Shown here piece by piece: positions 33,352 to 45,345 of a DNA stretch of 64,000 nucleotides. Where the stretch lies: positions 124,001-188,000 of the forward strand of contig KV748271.1 of NCBI GenBank assembly GCA_001692895.1, read 5' to 3'. A model generated the notes under the pieces. The model was not told the origin of the DNA and did not search any database. It saw nothing but the letters and a program-made list of their open reading frames with translations. Positions within the stretch are counted from its first letter, which is position 1, and each line of letters opens with the position of its first letter. A program made the translations under genes and the position numbers. The stretch comes from Cenococcum geophilum 1.58 (lineage: Eukaryota > Ascomycota > Dothideomycetes > Gloniales > Gloniaceae).

Positions 33352-33353
33352 CA

Positions 33354-34059
33354 GTCCTTATATATAGCATCGGCTTAGTAGATAGTATTTATTTATAGCC
33401 GTATAAGGTTTTCTATTATAATACTAATTTCTTTATAAAGGAAGGTATAGGGTATATAGCTTTAGGCCAGATAAGCTATCTATTCCGTATATTAAGCTAT
33501 AAGCCTAAATAGGCTAATTATTTTCTCCCTAAGATTATATTATAGCTTCTAAAGTCTATAATAAGGAAGGGGATATTATACTACCTTCGCCCGTTAATAT
33601 AGAGGTAGATTTATAGGATAATCGTAATAGGTTGCCCTACCTATCTATTATACCTATAAATAGGGATTAGCCTAGATAGTTCTTCTAAAAGCATATTTAA
33701 AAAATTATCTAATTTTATCGCGTACTTAGTATTAATTAAGGTAAAAGTATTTACTTCTAAGTTAGCTAAAGTAGTATTTAAAACTTAATAACTATTACGG
33801 AATAAATTATAAGAATAATATAGTTTCTTTTACTAACTAGCCGACTTAGATTAATATACAATATATTACTCCCTTTTAACCCTAAAGGGGAGTCTTCCAC
33901 TAAGGTTTATCTTTTTTTTTTTAACTCTATACTATCTTCCTAGATTAGTAAAACCTTATCTATTTTACTACTATTAGGGAGTTTTTATAATATAGCCTTT
34001 TTAGCTATATAAAAAGTAGGTTCCTTAAGCGCTAAGGGTTAGTTTACTAGGGTCGCTAT
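33354..34059 (-). mobile_element. A3, old reverse A-type copy, protease/Gag-end part
   Basis: Corresponds in reverse to about 8650-9370 of A1 (Gag end, zinc knuckle, protease). It breaks at GCTAT (34055-34059), the A2 target site, and resumes at 54932. The pol-side end at 33354 is truncated. It is the most strongly mutated A copy, consistent with being the oldest. Confidence 0.82.
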
Positions 34060-34283
34060 TGTTAGCGACTCGGTTAATTAAGTCACGAGTATAGCAATAA
34101 AGACGTATGCAAGCCTATACGATTGGATTGTCTATAAACGAGGATCTAAAGCTAGAGAAAGGAAAGGGGAAAAACGGAAGCACCGCTCGAAGTTATATAC
34201 AATCCTCTGGTTATATAATGGCAACTTATAGTAATCTACCGTATTCTGCCCGCTTTCTACTATATTCTACTAGTGCTGTAATA
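34060..34283 (-). repeat. A2 3' LTR
   Basis: Plus strand starts TGTTAGCGACTC and ends GTAATA, followed by a C-rich polypurine-tract complement at 34284. Confidence 0.9.
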
Positions 34284-34299
34284 TTACCCCCCCCCTCCG

Positions 34300-36722
34300 A
34301 AAAAGCCTGCCCTTAGGCTATGTGTCCGTCCTATATCCGTAGGGCAGGGACTACCTATAAAGTTCTATATAGGGTACCAAGTGGGGTCCGGGTTATATCC
34401 TATCTAGCTAACACAATACTTAAGCGTTCCCCTTACAAGCTTACAGGCCAGTATTTCTTTAATTTCCTATTTATTATTACTATTAACTTAAATTGGTAGG
34501 GGCGGTTTATTCTTTTATCTAGGTAATAGGTTATTTATAGCTTTCTATAGCTTATCTAGTAAGAAAATAGGGTAGACTTTAATTAAGTTAAGGAGTTTAA
34601 CCTTATATAAGTTGCCTTCTTTATTAAGGATCTTATATAGTCCTACCATCTTATAGTCTAGCTTACGGCTAGCCCGTTCTATCTTCTAGTTCTTTATTAT
34701 AACCTAGACCTTATCGCCTATAGTAAAGTTAGGCTCGCGCCTATACTTATTTACCTACTATTCTATTAATTTCTAAGCCTTCTTTAGGTTCCTATGGGCT
34801 ACCGTCTATACTTCTTCTAGGCGTCTAGTATACTACTATACTTTCTTATAAGATGGTTTTTCGCGTACGGTATATAGTCCTTCCGGTCTCTCCTAGTTAA
34901 AGCTTATATAGGGTAAGTATCCTATTTCTAGCTAAATAGGTATAAACCCCGTAGAGTTATAGGGTAAGGTTACTTGGGCGTAGTCTATTATAGGTAGTAG
35001 TTTGCTCTAATTATCCTAAAAGTAGTTAATAAAGGGCCAGAGTCTCTAGTCTAAATATTAATTTATAATCTTTATCTAACCGTCTATCTAGGAGTAGTAT
35101 ACTATAGAGAGCTTTAGCCTAATACCTAGGATCTAGGTAAACTTATTCTAGAAGGCTAATATAAACTGCGGTCTATAGTCAGATATAATAGTATCTAGTA
35201 GTCCGTAGATTTAGTGGATATAGTAGATATATAGTTAGGCCGCCTCTTTAGTATTAATATTCTTATAATAGGGGATTAAGAATAGGCGCTTGCTAAAGCG
35301 GTTAACTAGGATTATAACCATATTATATCCGTCGCGGTCTATAGGTAACTTATAGAAGTCTATAGAGATATACTACTAGTGGCATTCTAGTATTAGGAGT
35401 GGCTTTAATAGCCCTAGGGTCTTGTCTTATGGAATTATAGACCTACAGTAGTCGTCGCAGTTCTATACATAGCGGTTAATATCTATAACTATTCCGGGCT
35501 AGTAGTAGCGGTTGCTAATAATTCTACGGGTCTTAATTTTTCTGGGGTAGGCTATAGAGACCTAAGTATATGCTTTGGCGATAAGCTAAGTCCGTAAATT
35601 CTATTCCTCTACTACTACTAGCCGTTCCTAGTACTTAAGCAGTCCGTTTTTAAGGGACCATAGGCTAGTAGTATTCTTTACCTTTTTGCGGTACTCCTAT
35701 AGAGAAGGGGCCGTATATGTAACCGACTACCGACACTGTGCTGAGACACAAGATCACCGCTTGGAAGGATCCAAGACTGCGTCAACGCCACCCTATATAT
35801 TGATTGCAGATCAATATTGCTTGCAGATCACTGTTCCCATTTCAGTTGCCTATCACCTTTTTATGTCTTATTTCCTCCACCTTCTTCGTGTATATATAGA
35901 GGCTTTAGAGCTGCATTTACAATCAAGTCGTTCACTCTTTCCTACACACTGCAAAGCTTACAGTATAGTTTACCTATAGTAGTTTATTAATAAGGTCTAG
36001 TTCCGTAGAGTTAACGGGATATATCTTAACGTCTAAAGGGTCCGTATTTAGTTCTGCTTATATTTAGGGGTTAAGGTATTTTAGTTATAGTAGCGTCTAA
36101 GTCCGTAATAAGATCTTTATAGCTGCTTGGTTATCTAGGTCCTATTTACGCCTTATAAGAGTATTTACATAGTTAGTAGCACCTAGCCTATATATAATTA
36201 GGAAGTTAAACTAAGATAGGATATCCGCCTAGCGCGCCTGCTAGGCTATAAGGACCTTTAATATTATAAAGTATGCTAGGGCCTTATAATCTAATACTAC
36301 TTAGACGGGTTTAGGGGTCCCCTCTAACTATATACGCTAGTGCTAGAAGCTAGAGATAATAGCTAGTATTTCTTTATTATAGATATAGTAGTTTAGCTTA
36401 GTATCTATTATAGTCTTTAAATAATAAACAACGGGGTGCTATTCTCCGTCTAGCTGCTTTTAGAAGTAAACGCCAGCTATTATACTATCTAAGGCGTTAG
36501 TTTCTAGTATTAAGGGCCGTTCTAGGTAAAAATAGATGAGTAAAGGAGTAGAGACTAGCCGCTTTTTAAGCTTATTAAAGGCTTGCTTATATACGGCATT
36601 AAAGTAAAAGGGCTGGTCCTTTCTAGTAAGGCGGATAAGAGGTTAAGTAACTCTACTGTAGTTTTTTATAAAGCGCTAGTAAAAGTTACAGAACCCTAAG
36701 AACAACTACACCCCTTTTACGG
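34300..36722 (-). pseudogene. A2 Pol, C-terminal part (RNase H, integrase, chromodomain)
   Basis: The reverse complement of A1 about 10690-12900. The chromodomain-like end lies near 34400-34560, the integrase about 35000-35500 and RNase H about 36250-36560. A solo LTR interrupts at 35718-35962. The sequence stops at TACGG (36718-36722), the D1 target duplication, and continues at 51343. TAG-type damage is like that in A1, but at different positions. Confidence 0.82.
35718..35962. repeat. Solo LTR E, little mutated
   Basis: A 245-base insertion in A2 starting TGTAACCGACTACC and ending GCTTACA. GTATA is present on both sides (35713-35717 and 35963-35967). It retains normal CpA and TpG and includes a TATATATAG box near 35891. 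It matches none of the other LTRs in the window, so it marks a different retrotransposon family whose internal part was lost by recombination. The 97-codon open frame here is a by-product. Confidence 0.85.
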
Positions 36723-37075
36723 TATCACGGGACCACCCCGTAACACCTTACACACGACTACCCGTTTCTACCGCAATATCCGCAATATCCGCAATGTTTG
36801 CAATATCTACAATATCTGCAATATCTGCAATATTCTGCCATATTCTGCCAAGTCCAGCGGATCCTACTAAGTTCTGCCAGGACCGCTACCTAAATCCTAT
36901 TCTGCCCCGTGCACGCGTTAACTAAGCAACTAAGTTAACGATATATACCCTTTCTCCCTATCTTCTTACCTTCTTTCCTTACGCAACGTCTTAATTTATT
37001 ATATAGTTTATATATATAGCTTAATAATATCTACTTTGCTATATATTTTCGTCGCTTATACTTACTTCCGTAACA
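36723..37075 (+). repeat. D1 5' LTR
   Basis: Begins TATCACGGGACCACCCC and ends CTTCCGTAACA. It contains repeated GCAATATCC/TGCAATATC units at about 36774-36838. Confidence 0.9.
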
Positions 37076-37081
37076 TTATAT

Positions 37082-37278
37082 TATATTAAACCTATACTCT
37101 ATACCGCCCCGTTTAGCATATAAAATAACCCAAAAGCCCCTATATCTATAACCGACCTATATAATATATTTACCAAATAAATAAAGAGCCTGTAATAGGC
37201 CTTTATAGACGCCCTTACTAAATAAGAAGCTTAACATTAGGAAATAATTGGATCTCTAAGAAAAGAAATTAAATAGAT
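37082..37278 (+). pseudogene. D1 Gag, N-terminal part
   Basis: After correcting TAG to Gln the frame reads QAFIDALTKQEAQHQEII and ends GSLRKEIK, a coiled-coil-like N terminus. No ATG is visible; the start codon may itself be mutated. The frame is cut by the retroposon and resumes at 45986 with KEIKEIRRNPPS, so the target duplication preserves the reading frame. Confidence 0.75.
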
Positions 37279-37998
37279 AGGATAGAAATAGCTACTATTA
37301 TTAATTCTTATTTAACGTCTGATGCGGTCCCAATTAAGGTCCATATAGACTACTGCCGTAATATAGATACAAAAAACCTCCAAGGCAGACGTGAGTGGTA
37401 ATACAGAGTATACCCCTTCGGGTAGCACGCCCGTACTACATTAACGGGAGGAAAAATACCTTTAGGTCGCTGCTCTGAGACTCCCGTACGGGAGTGTCCT
37501 AATTGCCTATCTTGCCCTATCTGCCGCTCGTACCATGCTTCCTTTTGAAGTTATAATTGCCGTAAAGTTGATATTGTAAAACCGATGTGATCCTGCCCTT
37601 CCGCCCTATATACTGTATATGCATACACTTCGCCTGCGGTCCTCCTGCTTGCAGCGTAATTTCCACCCTAAAGGAACAGCGGGACGAATATAACTAGGTG
37701 TCTTGTCCTAGGGCACCAACCTAGGTCCCCTATATCCTACCTCCTACGCCTAGCTAGTTTTTGAAATATAGGGGGAGACAAAATACCGCGTGGGTAAGTC
37801 TAGGCCGTCGGGTAAGGTAGGGAATGAGAGGCTTATTACAGGCCTCCTACCTGCGAGGTGTATATGGTTCGATTGCGCGTATAACGTGGTTATACCGTAT
37901 AGGAGGAAGGGGTCGCCGGAGGTAGAGGTCGCCGTAGTCGATAAGCTCGATACGTACGTCGAGACGTAGTAGTTATATTCGTAGGTCTCCGCTAGGGC
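37279..37998. other. 5' part of the large retroposon, no gene seen
   Basis: Moderately GC-rich with limited RIP damage. It contains the hairpin GACTCCCGTACGGGAGT near 37479-37496. No recognisable protein motif is present on either strand. The 99-codon reverse frame at 37750-38049 crosses into the transposon terminal repeat and is therefore not a gene of either element. Confidence 0.5.
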
Positions 37999-38135
37999 TG
38001 TTCCGACTGATATCGGTACATACGATGTTCCGGAACATTTCTGCCTCATTCTGGAACAAGTCGTCCTTGTTCCAGAATGAGTCGTGTATCGCTTTAATCG
38101 GCTCCATTCCGGATTGCTTGCCTCATTCCGGAAAA
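37999..38135 (+). repeat. Left terminal inverted repeat of the integrase transposon
   Basis: Starts TGTTCCGACTGATATCGG and includes nested short palindromes such as TGTTCCGGAACA and GGAACAAG/CTTGTTCC. About 135 bases match the right end in reverse; most differences are transitions. Confidence 0.88.
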
Positions 38136-38689
38136 GATCTTGCCTTATTCTAGAAAATATTTGAAGCTATATTAAGATTTAAAGCTATATTAAGATTTAA
38201 AGCTATATTAAGATTTAATAGAGCTTTTTTAACTTCTTAATAAATATATAGATTTTGCCTATTTCTTGATGATTATAAATAAGGACCAATATATAATTAA
38301 TTTAATTTTGGCTGCAAAATAAGTGGTTATATATCTTAGATATTATAATCTATCATTTAGTAGAGCATAGTCGCGATATCTGGTATAAAAATATAAGATT
38401 TTAATTTTCTAATAAGATTTTCTATTGCTCTAGAGATTAAATTTTACCACCCCCCCCTAAACCACCATAACACTATTAAATTCCATCTAAACTAGGTTAC
38501 GCTGCGATTTATAGGTGTATTTAAAGGCCTTTCTACATTATAGATATAGTCTATAAGTAGTAGAAACTAATTAGGTAGGGGGTGGTTAATTATGTTCCCC
38601 GACACCAAAATTTGCAAATTATATAAAGCTTTAAACCTACTAAAATCTATCAAAATCCGGGCCCTTTAATATTCTGCTGGCCATAGACT

Positions 38690-41600
38690 AATTACTTAAT
38701 TAGGTTTGGCGTAATTGCGGTTTAGATTTCTCCTAGCTGCGCCAACCTTTCTCACTCTGTCGTTTTCCTTTCCTTTGGCTTACGCAGCCTCGCCAGTAGG
38801 CTTAATTAATTGCCTTCCTTATCTGCTGTTGTTGATTAAGGTTATGTAGAACTTTGTAGTAGAGTCCCCCGTTAGGCTTACTTTGTTTAAGAGCTAATCT
38901 AAGTACTAGCAAGCCTTCTATAAGCTCTTACTAGAGGCTCGCCTAGGGAGTCCTCCGTCGGCTAATTTATATAAGGCTTTCCTCTATAACAGTAGGAAGA
39001 ACACTCTATATTTCCTTTTTAATAGCTATATCGTTGATTGTTATATCCTTGCCTACACCCACAGCAGGTAAGCCGCGCAGTTATTAAATGGGCTTTAACT
39101 ACTGCAAAGAGCGGCAGGATCGTACTAACGCTTATATTAAGGTAAGCATCATAAGTCTCTAGCGGCTTAACAAGCTCGCTGCCTAAGAAGAGCTCCTTAA
39201 CGATTCCGTACTGAGTACGAACCTTAAAGTAGCCGTAATTTCGAATCTTATATATGCGGCCAGGTATACGGGAGACTTTAGTACTACATTGAAGCTTTCT
39301 AGGAATTCTAAAAAGGACGACGTCACCTATATTGAATTCGGTAACGTAGTACTACTTACTATACTTCTTCTTCATTTGTTCGCGGGAGTAAGTAGCTCGC
39401 TATTAAACTCTCTCATGTAAATCTAATAAATCATAAGTAGAGGAATCTAAATGTTGTGAGGGACTTTACAGCTGCTGCGATCGTAATTCCTTCTAACATT
39501 CCTTAAGTCTCTCACGCACCTGCCGTACAAGCTCTCGCCATAGTGGTATAGAGTAAATAAGGTAATTAGAGTCCTTTGCCGCCCGAATTAACTCACGCCA
39601 GTAAAAAGGCATAGCGACGTCATGGTACTTATTAAAATCCATAGGTGGCAGGCCTACTCCACCAGCTACGCGGTAGAGCTGTGCGTGTATATCTTTAACC
39701 CTTATAGCAAGATCATCCATAAAGGAGCCTCCGGGTGTATAAAAAGGATCCTCTAGATCTTTAATCCAGTTATCTGGATATAACTCCTCCTACTAACAGA
39801 TAGATCGCTGCCTTCTTTTAATATCACAATTAAACTCAGCTTGCTGTAGAGCTCTAGCAGCGGCGTCGGCTATAATCTGTCTATTTAATTTAGTAAACTC
39901 TTCTCTTATTAATTGCATCTAGGCGTCTTAGCTTAGTATAGGAAAGCCTTCTAGTAGAGGCGGAGGCTGTCTAAATCCACTTAATCCTAATGACTGCATA
40001 GCCTCCATAATCTCGCGAGTTCGACTTAAGATTGGCGAGTAGCCTTTAAAGGTTTAATCGTCATTAGATAAAGTAGGGTTTAAAGGAGTCCTCGGCCTCT
40101 ATATATTAACTTTAATTAGAAGATAAGGAGAATAAGGGTTAATTAGAAGATAAGGAGAATAAGGATTAATTAGACCCTTATTCTCCTTATCTTCTAATTA
40201 ACCCTTATTCTCCTCATCTTCTAATTAATCCTTATTCTCCTCATCTTTATATTCGGCCGCGATCGAGCTCTAGCTGCCGTTAGGTTCCTTATTAGAATAT
40301 TCATCATCCTCGCGCTCTTACTTAGCTGCCTGTTACCCATTACCGTTTTTATCTAGTAGAGGACTAAGAACTTCCTTATTGCTATTAAGATCCTCTTCCT
40401 CCTCAGCTTTAGAGGTATCGGTAACTTCTGGCGGAGGCTCTGTAGTAGCCCGGTGGCCAGGCGCCACTAAAGTAGATGGCTAAGGATCTCTTCTATAGAG
40501 GTAGTAGAAAGGTATACAGCCGATTAATTTATGGTAGGTGCGATTAATTAAGGCTATAATAATTGGGTAAGCCGCCGCCTATCGCAAAGTTCCTAAGAGT
40601 CGCTTTACTGTATAAAGCTTCTTCTTTATATAACCATTGGCTTGCTCTATAAGGCCTTGCGACTAGGGGTGTTATAGCCGGCTGTTAATTACCTTAATTC
40701 CATAACGCCTAAGTAGTATAAGAAGGGCGCCTTTAAATTCTAAGCCGTTATCGCTTTGCCAAATACGCGGGTGAATATAATAATGTATCCATTAGAGCAC
40801 AGCTGCGGCGACTTACTTAGCGGTCTTCTGCTTAAGGGGGTAGAGGGCATAGTATTTACTAAAGTGATCGCGTATCTATAGGATCCATTTGTATTCACCG
40901 TCGGCCTCATTGCGCATATTAATAAGATCGCCCTGGATACGATTAAAAGGAGCCCTAGAGACAATTGCATTAAGCGGTGGCCGTGTAGCGTTAGGAGCGC
41001 TCCTATAAGAATATTAGTACGACTGATAATTTTATAAAAAGTTAAACTTATTTAATGTATACCTAGCAGTGTTCTAGAAGCTAAACAACTTCTACTAGCC
41101 GTATACCGTATTAATTGGCCGCAAGCGTACTATATGTCTTCTTCTACCCTACGTGGTGAAGCTCCTTATGGCACCGAACGATGGTATTATATATTTCTGG
41201 CTTAGGAACAACCTTTAAGCTACGGTTAAGTGAGCGAATTAACCGCCTCTAGAGGCCGCGTATATGCTCTTTACCTTATTCCTATATAAACCAGCGGCTC
41301 TTAGCCTTTAATTTAGCGTTACGTTTGGCCTGTGAGAGAGCTTTATAACCTAGATTAGTAAGCCAGAAAATAATGTCGTTATATTTTTCCTATATAACGC
41401 GCTTTATTGAGGCGTTCCGGGTTTCTTCTAGATACTTAGTAAAGGTAGGCTTTACTGTAACTGAGAAGGAAACGACTGCTTAGCTAGCGTTATAGTCTTC
41501 GTTCGCGGTAGAAGTATTAGTAGGAGGTAAGGGAGCTGTATTAGGTGTAGGCGTGGAGGTAGGCGCGGAGGTAGACGCGGAGGACGATATTGCTGTTACT

Positions 41601-41720
41601 GGTGTTAGATTTAAGCTGGCAGTAGAGTAAAATATATATTTAGAACTTATAGAAAAGGTGCGTATATTGTTAAGGATCTAATTAAGTCGTACGTAGAGGC
41701 GGTAGGTAAGGAAGGATTAA
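38690..41720 (-). pseudogene. Integrase/transposase with D-D-E core and Cys-rich tail
   Basis: Predicted to cut and join the transposon ends. Minus strand, N to C: a degraded N terminus (about 41340-41720); a zinc-binding region with CHKELHHVGQ and LLEHCQVY (about 41030-41180), the last Cys now Tyr; the core with RIQGDLINM (Asp codon 40927-40929), WQSDNGLEFKG (Asp 40750-40752) and GLIEQANGYI (Glu 40645-40647), the last two 35 codons apart; a Ser/Glu-rich and repeat-bearing middle (about 39900-40500); an open stretch at 39493-39720; NIGDVVLFRIPRKLQCSTK and GYFKVRTQYGIVK (about 39190-39340); and a Cys-rich motif CCGCRQGYNNQRYSY (about 38990-39075) resembling CXC repeats. Stops are few for about 1000 codons and mostly TAG. 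All three catalytic residues survive, but stops make it inactive. Confidence 0.82.
40110..40256. repeat. Inverted array of 26-bp repeats
   Basis: Two copies of TTAATTAGAAGATAAGGAGA-type units on the left face three reverse copies on the right (TTCTCCTTATCTTCTAATTA-type), forming a palindrome of about 130 bases centred near 40173. It lies in the variable middle of the integrase gene. Translated on the minus strand it gives a short repeated charged peptide. Confidence 0.85.
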
Positions 41721-42097
41721 TGAAAATTTTTTAAAGTTCGCGATAGCCCCTGCGCTAAGCCTAATTGGGCGATTTTTAAGCAAAATCAACACCACAAAGG
41801 AGTTTACGAGAGCCCTGCAAAATGCCTTACGCTTAATTGCAAAATATTATTCGACTACTAAATATACACTTATCAAGTGGATCTTTTAGCGACGTTATAT
41901 AGGCATAGTTAGTGTAATTTGAGGTTATTCTAGACCCTATGCGATAACTATTTACCAATTAAATCTGGAAATGAAGAAAAATGAAGGTATAAAATGCATC
42001 TATTTTGAAGAACTTCACGACTCGTGGTATGCGTGTGGGCGTTGGCGAGCCTCTACCTACTATACCACCTAGTAATTAGCCTAACCTTTAAAGGTCT

Positions 42098-42233
42098 TTT
42101 CCGGAATGAGGCAAGCAATCCAGAATAGAGCTGATTAAAGCGATATATGACTTATTTTGGAATAAGGACGACTCGTTCCAGAATAAGGTAGAAATATTCC
42201 GGAATATCGTATATACCGATATCAGTCGGAACA
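42098..42233 (-). repeat. Right terminal inverted repeat of the integrase transposon
   Basis: Inverted match to 37999-38135, ending GTCGGAACA. The target duplication AGGGC follows at 42234-42238. Confidence 0.88.
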
Positions 42234-42428
42234 AGGGCTTACCCTCCCAGCAAGAGACTTCTTCCCGTTACCACCGTCGCAGCGTCCGCGATGCGCTGCC
42301 GTATATAACGTCTCTGTTTGCTTTAGCAGTTTATTAGCACGGTCTACGATCCTAGTAGAACGCTAATATCTATCTACTAGGTTCCTGGGCTTTACCGCGT
42401 AGAGGTATAAAGGCCGATTTATAGATAG

Positions 42429-43875
42429 GTAGTTATATATTAGCTAGTAATATAGTAGAGTTCTATACGCCTACTTATCTAAGCCTCTACCCTAGTTTTC
42501 TAGTAATAGTCCTAGACCTCTAGGCCTAAGGGCCTAGGGGCGCTTTTTATAAGCAGTTGGCTTTGCCACTACTAATTACACGGGGAGTCTTACCAGTTCT
42601 TTTGGATATCTTATAATAGGTTATTAGCCTAAGTACTAGTCCGCCCCCCAGCAGTCTATATAAGAGTTTCCTCCTAGAGTTAGTACGCTTTTGCACGGCT
42701 TAGGAGCCTTCTATAGCCTCTAGTTTTACGCTTCTCTTTATTGTTTCCGCCGGCGCGGGCATAAGCTGCCATTTACAGGGGTCGTAACTCCCATCTTACG
42801 CGCCTACTGGCGTAATCCTACAAGGGCGTCGTGGCTGCATCCTGCAATATAGTAAGCCTTAGGTATACCTTCTACGATTAAGGCAGCCAAAACCTCTCCC
42901 GCCTAAGTAACTCCTGTTTACTCCTTAAGCGTACCTTACCGGCGTACTGCCCTAGCGAGCGAGCAGTCCCGTCTATTGGTACACCGACACGCGCATCCGT
43001 TCTCTTGAGCCGCGTAGTAGTCTCTCTAGCTAGGACGTGATCCTGCCTACCTACTAGGTGCACTAGGGGTTAGAGCCTAGCTAAGGGGTAAGGTCCCTAG
43101 AGCTAGCAGTAGCTACTACACACTACGCCCCGCGGGAGGTTTTAATTCCTGTTTCGCGTTGCCTATAAGAGTCTCCTTATAATAGGCTGACCGTGTCTTG
43201 CAGGAGGGGGCTATAGAGACGTTAGGTCCCGTACTAGGCGACCTACTCCCCCCTCTCCTACTAACTAAGCTTGTATCCCCCCTTTTTATAAGCTGGCCTA
43301 TATCTCTAACTATTAAGTCCTTGTATAACTGGCCTATGTTTCCTTAGAGCCTCCCCTATATATATATATATGTATACGTAGGTTACGTATACTACGCCTA
43401 TTAAGACCCTCCTATAAGTTACCTGGTTGCTATAGGGCCGTCAAAGCTGGCCTATATTTCCGCTGCCTAGAGCTTTACCCGTGTTTCTACCTCGTTAAGC
43501 CGTCTAGTCGCCATTACGTCGCTGTCGCTGCTAGGTCGCGCGTACTACGCCTATTAAGACCCTCTTTTAAGTCACCTAGGTATACCGGATACTAGATAGG
43601 CCCTCGTAGAGGGGCCTTAATAAGTTTTCTAGGCAGGGCCTTAATAAGTTCTTCGCGGTGGCCTTAGGGCCTTAATAAGTTTCGTATAATTCTGCGACGC
43701 GTTAACCTTAACAAGTTCTTATAAAAAGAGGATCCCTACGCCCTCGCCGCGTTCCCTTTACGATCTTAGAGCTAGTGCAAGCCTAAGGGTGTCCTGTCGT
43801 ACGCCTAGGACGCGTCTACGTTAACTAGCTAGATAAGGCCAGTTTTGGGCCTAGCTGCGAGCTAGGTAGTTTAGG
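42429..43875 (+). repeat. 1.45-kb tandem unit, copy 1
   Basis: Starts around GGTAGTTATATATTAGCTAG and runs to the start of copy 2. It contains CTTTTGCACGGCTTAGGAGCC, two internal CCTATTAAGACCCTC segments and a CTTATAAAAAGAGG box near the end. No recognised coding motif is visible; the 61-codon reverse frame at 42878-43063 is disrupted in copy 2. Confidence 0.85.
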
Positions 43876-45345
43876 TAGTTATATATTATTAGCTAATAAT
43901 ATAGTAGAGTTTTATACACCTACTTATTTAGGCCTCTACCCTAGTTTTCTAGTGCTTTAGTCCTAGTCTATAAGCAGTTAGCTGCTACTACCTAATATAG
44001 GGATTCTCACCAGTTCTTTTGGATATTTTATAACGGGTTTTATTAACCTAAGTACTAGTCCGCCCCCTAGCGGTCTATATAAGAGTTTCCTCCTAAAGTT
44101 AGTACGCTTTTGCACGGCTTAGGAGCCTTCCATAGCCTCTAGTTTTACGCTTCTCTTTATTATTTCCGCTAGCGCGGGTATAAGCTGCCATTTGTAGGGG
44201 TTGCAACTCCCATCTTACGCGCCTACTAGCGTAATCCTACGAGGGTGTCGTGGCTGCATCCTATAATATAGCTAGGTATACCTTTTACGGTCAAGGCCTA
44301 GCTAAAGCCTCTCCCGCCTAAGTAACTCCTGTTTGCTCCTTAAGCGTACCTTATTGGCGTACTGCCCTACTACCCTAGCGAGCGAGCGAGCAGTCCCGTC
44401 TGTTAGTACACTGATACGCGCATCCGTTCTCTTAAGCCGTGTAGTAGTCTCTCTGGCTAGGATATAATCCTACCTACCTACTAGGTACACTAGGGGTTAG
44501 AGCCTAGCTAAGGGGTAAAGTCCTTAGAGCCAGCAGTGGCTACTATATACTACGCCCCGCGACTATAAGGTAGTTATTTCGCGTTACCTATAAAAGTCTC
44601 CTTATAATAGGCCGACTGTGTCTTATAGGAGGGGGCTATAGAGATGGGTCCCGTATCAGGCGACCTGCTCCCCCCTCTCCTACTAACTAAGCTTATGTCC
44701 CCCCTTCCTATAAGCTGGCCTATGTCTCTAACTATTAAGTCCTCGTCTAACTAGCCTGTGTTTCCCCTATAGCCTCCCCCATATATATACGCGTTAGGTC
44801 GCGTGCACCACGCCTATTAAGACCCTCCTGTAAGTCGCCTGTAAGTCGACCGTAGGTCGAACGCTATAGGGCCGTCGAAGCTAGCCTGTGTTTCCGCTAC
44901 CTAGAGCTTTGCCCGTGTTTCCTCCTCGTTAAGCTGTCTGGTCGCCGTCGCGTCGCGTCGCCGTCGCGTCGCCGTCGCGTCGCCGTCGCGTCTCCGTCGT
45001 CCAGGTCGCGCGCACCACGCCTATTAAGACCCTCTTCTAAGTCACCTAGGTGTACCGGATACTAGATAGGCCCTCGTAGAGGGGCCTTAATAAGTTTTCT
45101 AGGCAGGGCCTTAACAAGTTCTTCGCGGTGGCCTTAGGACGTTAATAAGTTTCGTAAAAGGAGCTTACGACGCGTTAACCTTAACAAGTTCTTATAAAAA
45201 GAGGTTCCCTACGCCCTCGCCGCGTTCCCTTTACGATCTTAGAGCTAGTGCAAGCCCAAGGGTGTCCTGTTGTACGCCTAGGGCGCGTCCACGTTAACTA
45301 GCTAATAAGGCCAGTTTCGGGCCTAGCTATAAGCCAGGTAGTTGT
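43876..45345 (+). repeat. 1.45-kb tandem unit, copy 2
   Basis: Head-to-tail repeat of copy 1 with scattered transitions and small indels, including an extra run of GTCGCGTCGCC repeats (about 44946-44995). A third unit begins and breaks off at about 45338-45360 (AGGTAGTTGTATATTAGGTAG). Confidence 0.85.

Larger units (their letters stand above)
37999..42233 (-). mobile_element. Integrase-type DNA transposon with long TIRs (Ginger/KRBA2-like)
   Basis: A 4.2-kb element bounded by inverted repeats of about 135 bases (37999-38135 and 42098-42233), starting TGTTCCGAC. AGGGC flanks both ends exactly (37994-37998 and 42234-42238), a 5-bp target duplication. It encodes a retroviral-type integrase on the minus strand and has no LTRs, reverse transcriptase or polypurine tract. 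Ginger transposons carry gypsy-like integrases with TIRs; KRBA2 is an animal gene with a similar integrase. Family placement is by motif resemblance only. Confidence 0.8.

Noticed and set aside
35686..35979. 97-codon plus-strand frame
   Set aside because: It spans the solo LTR E and its A2 flanks, so it cannot be a gene of either.
37750..38049. 99-codon reverse frame
   Set aside because: It crosses the boundary and target duplication of the integrase transposon at 37999.
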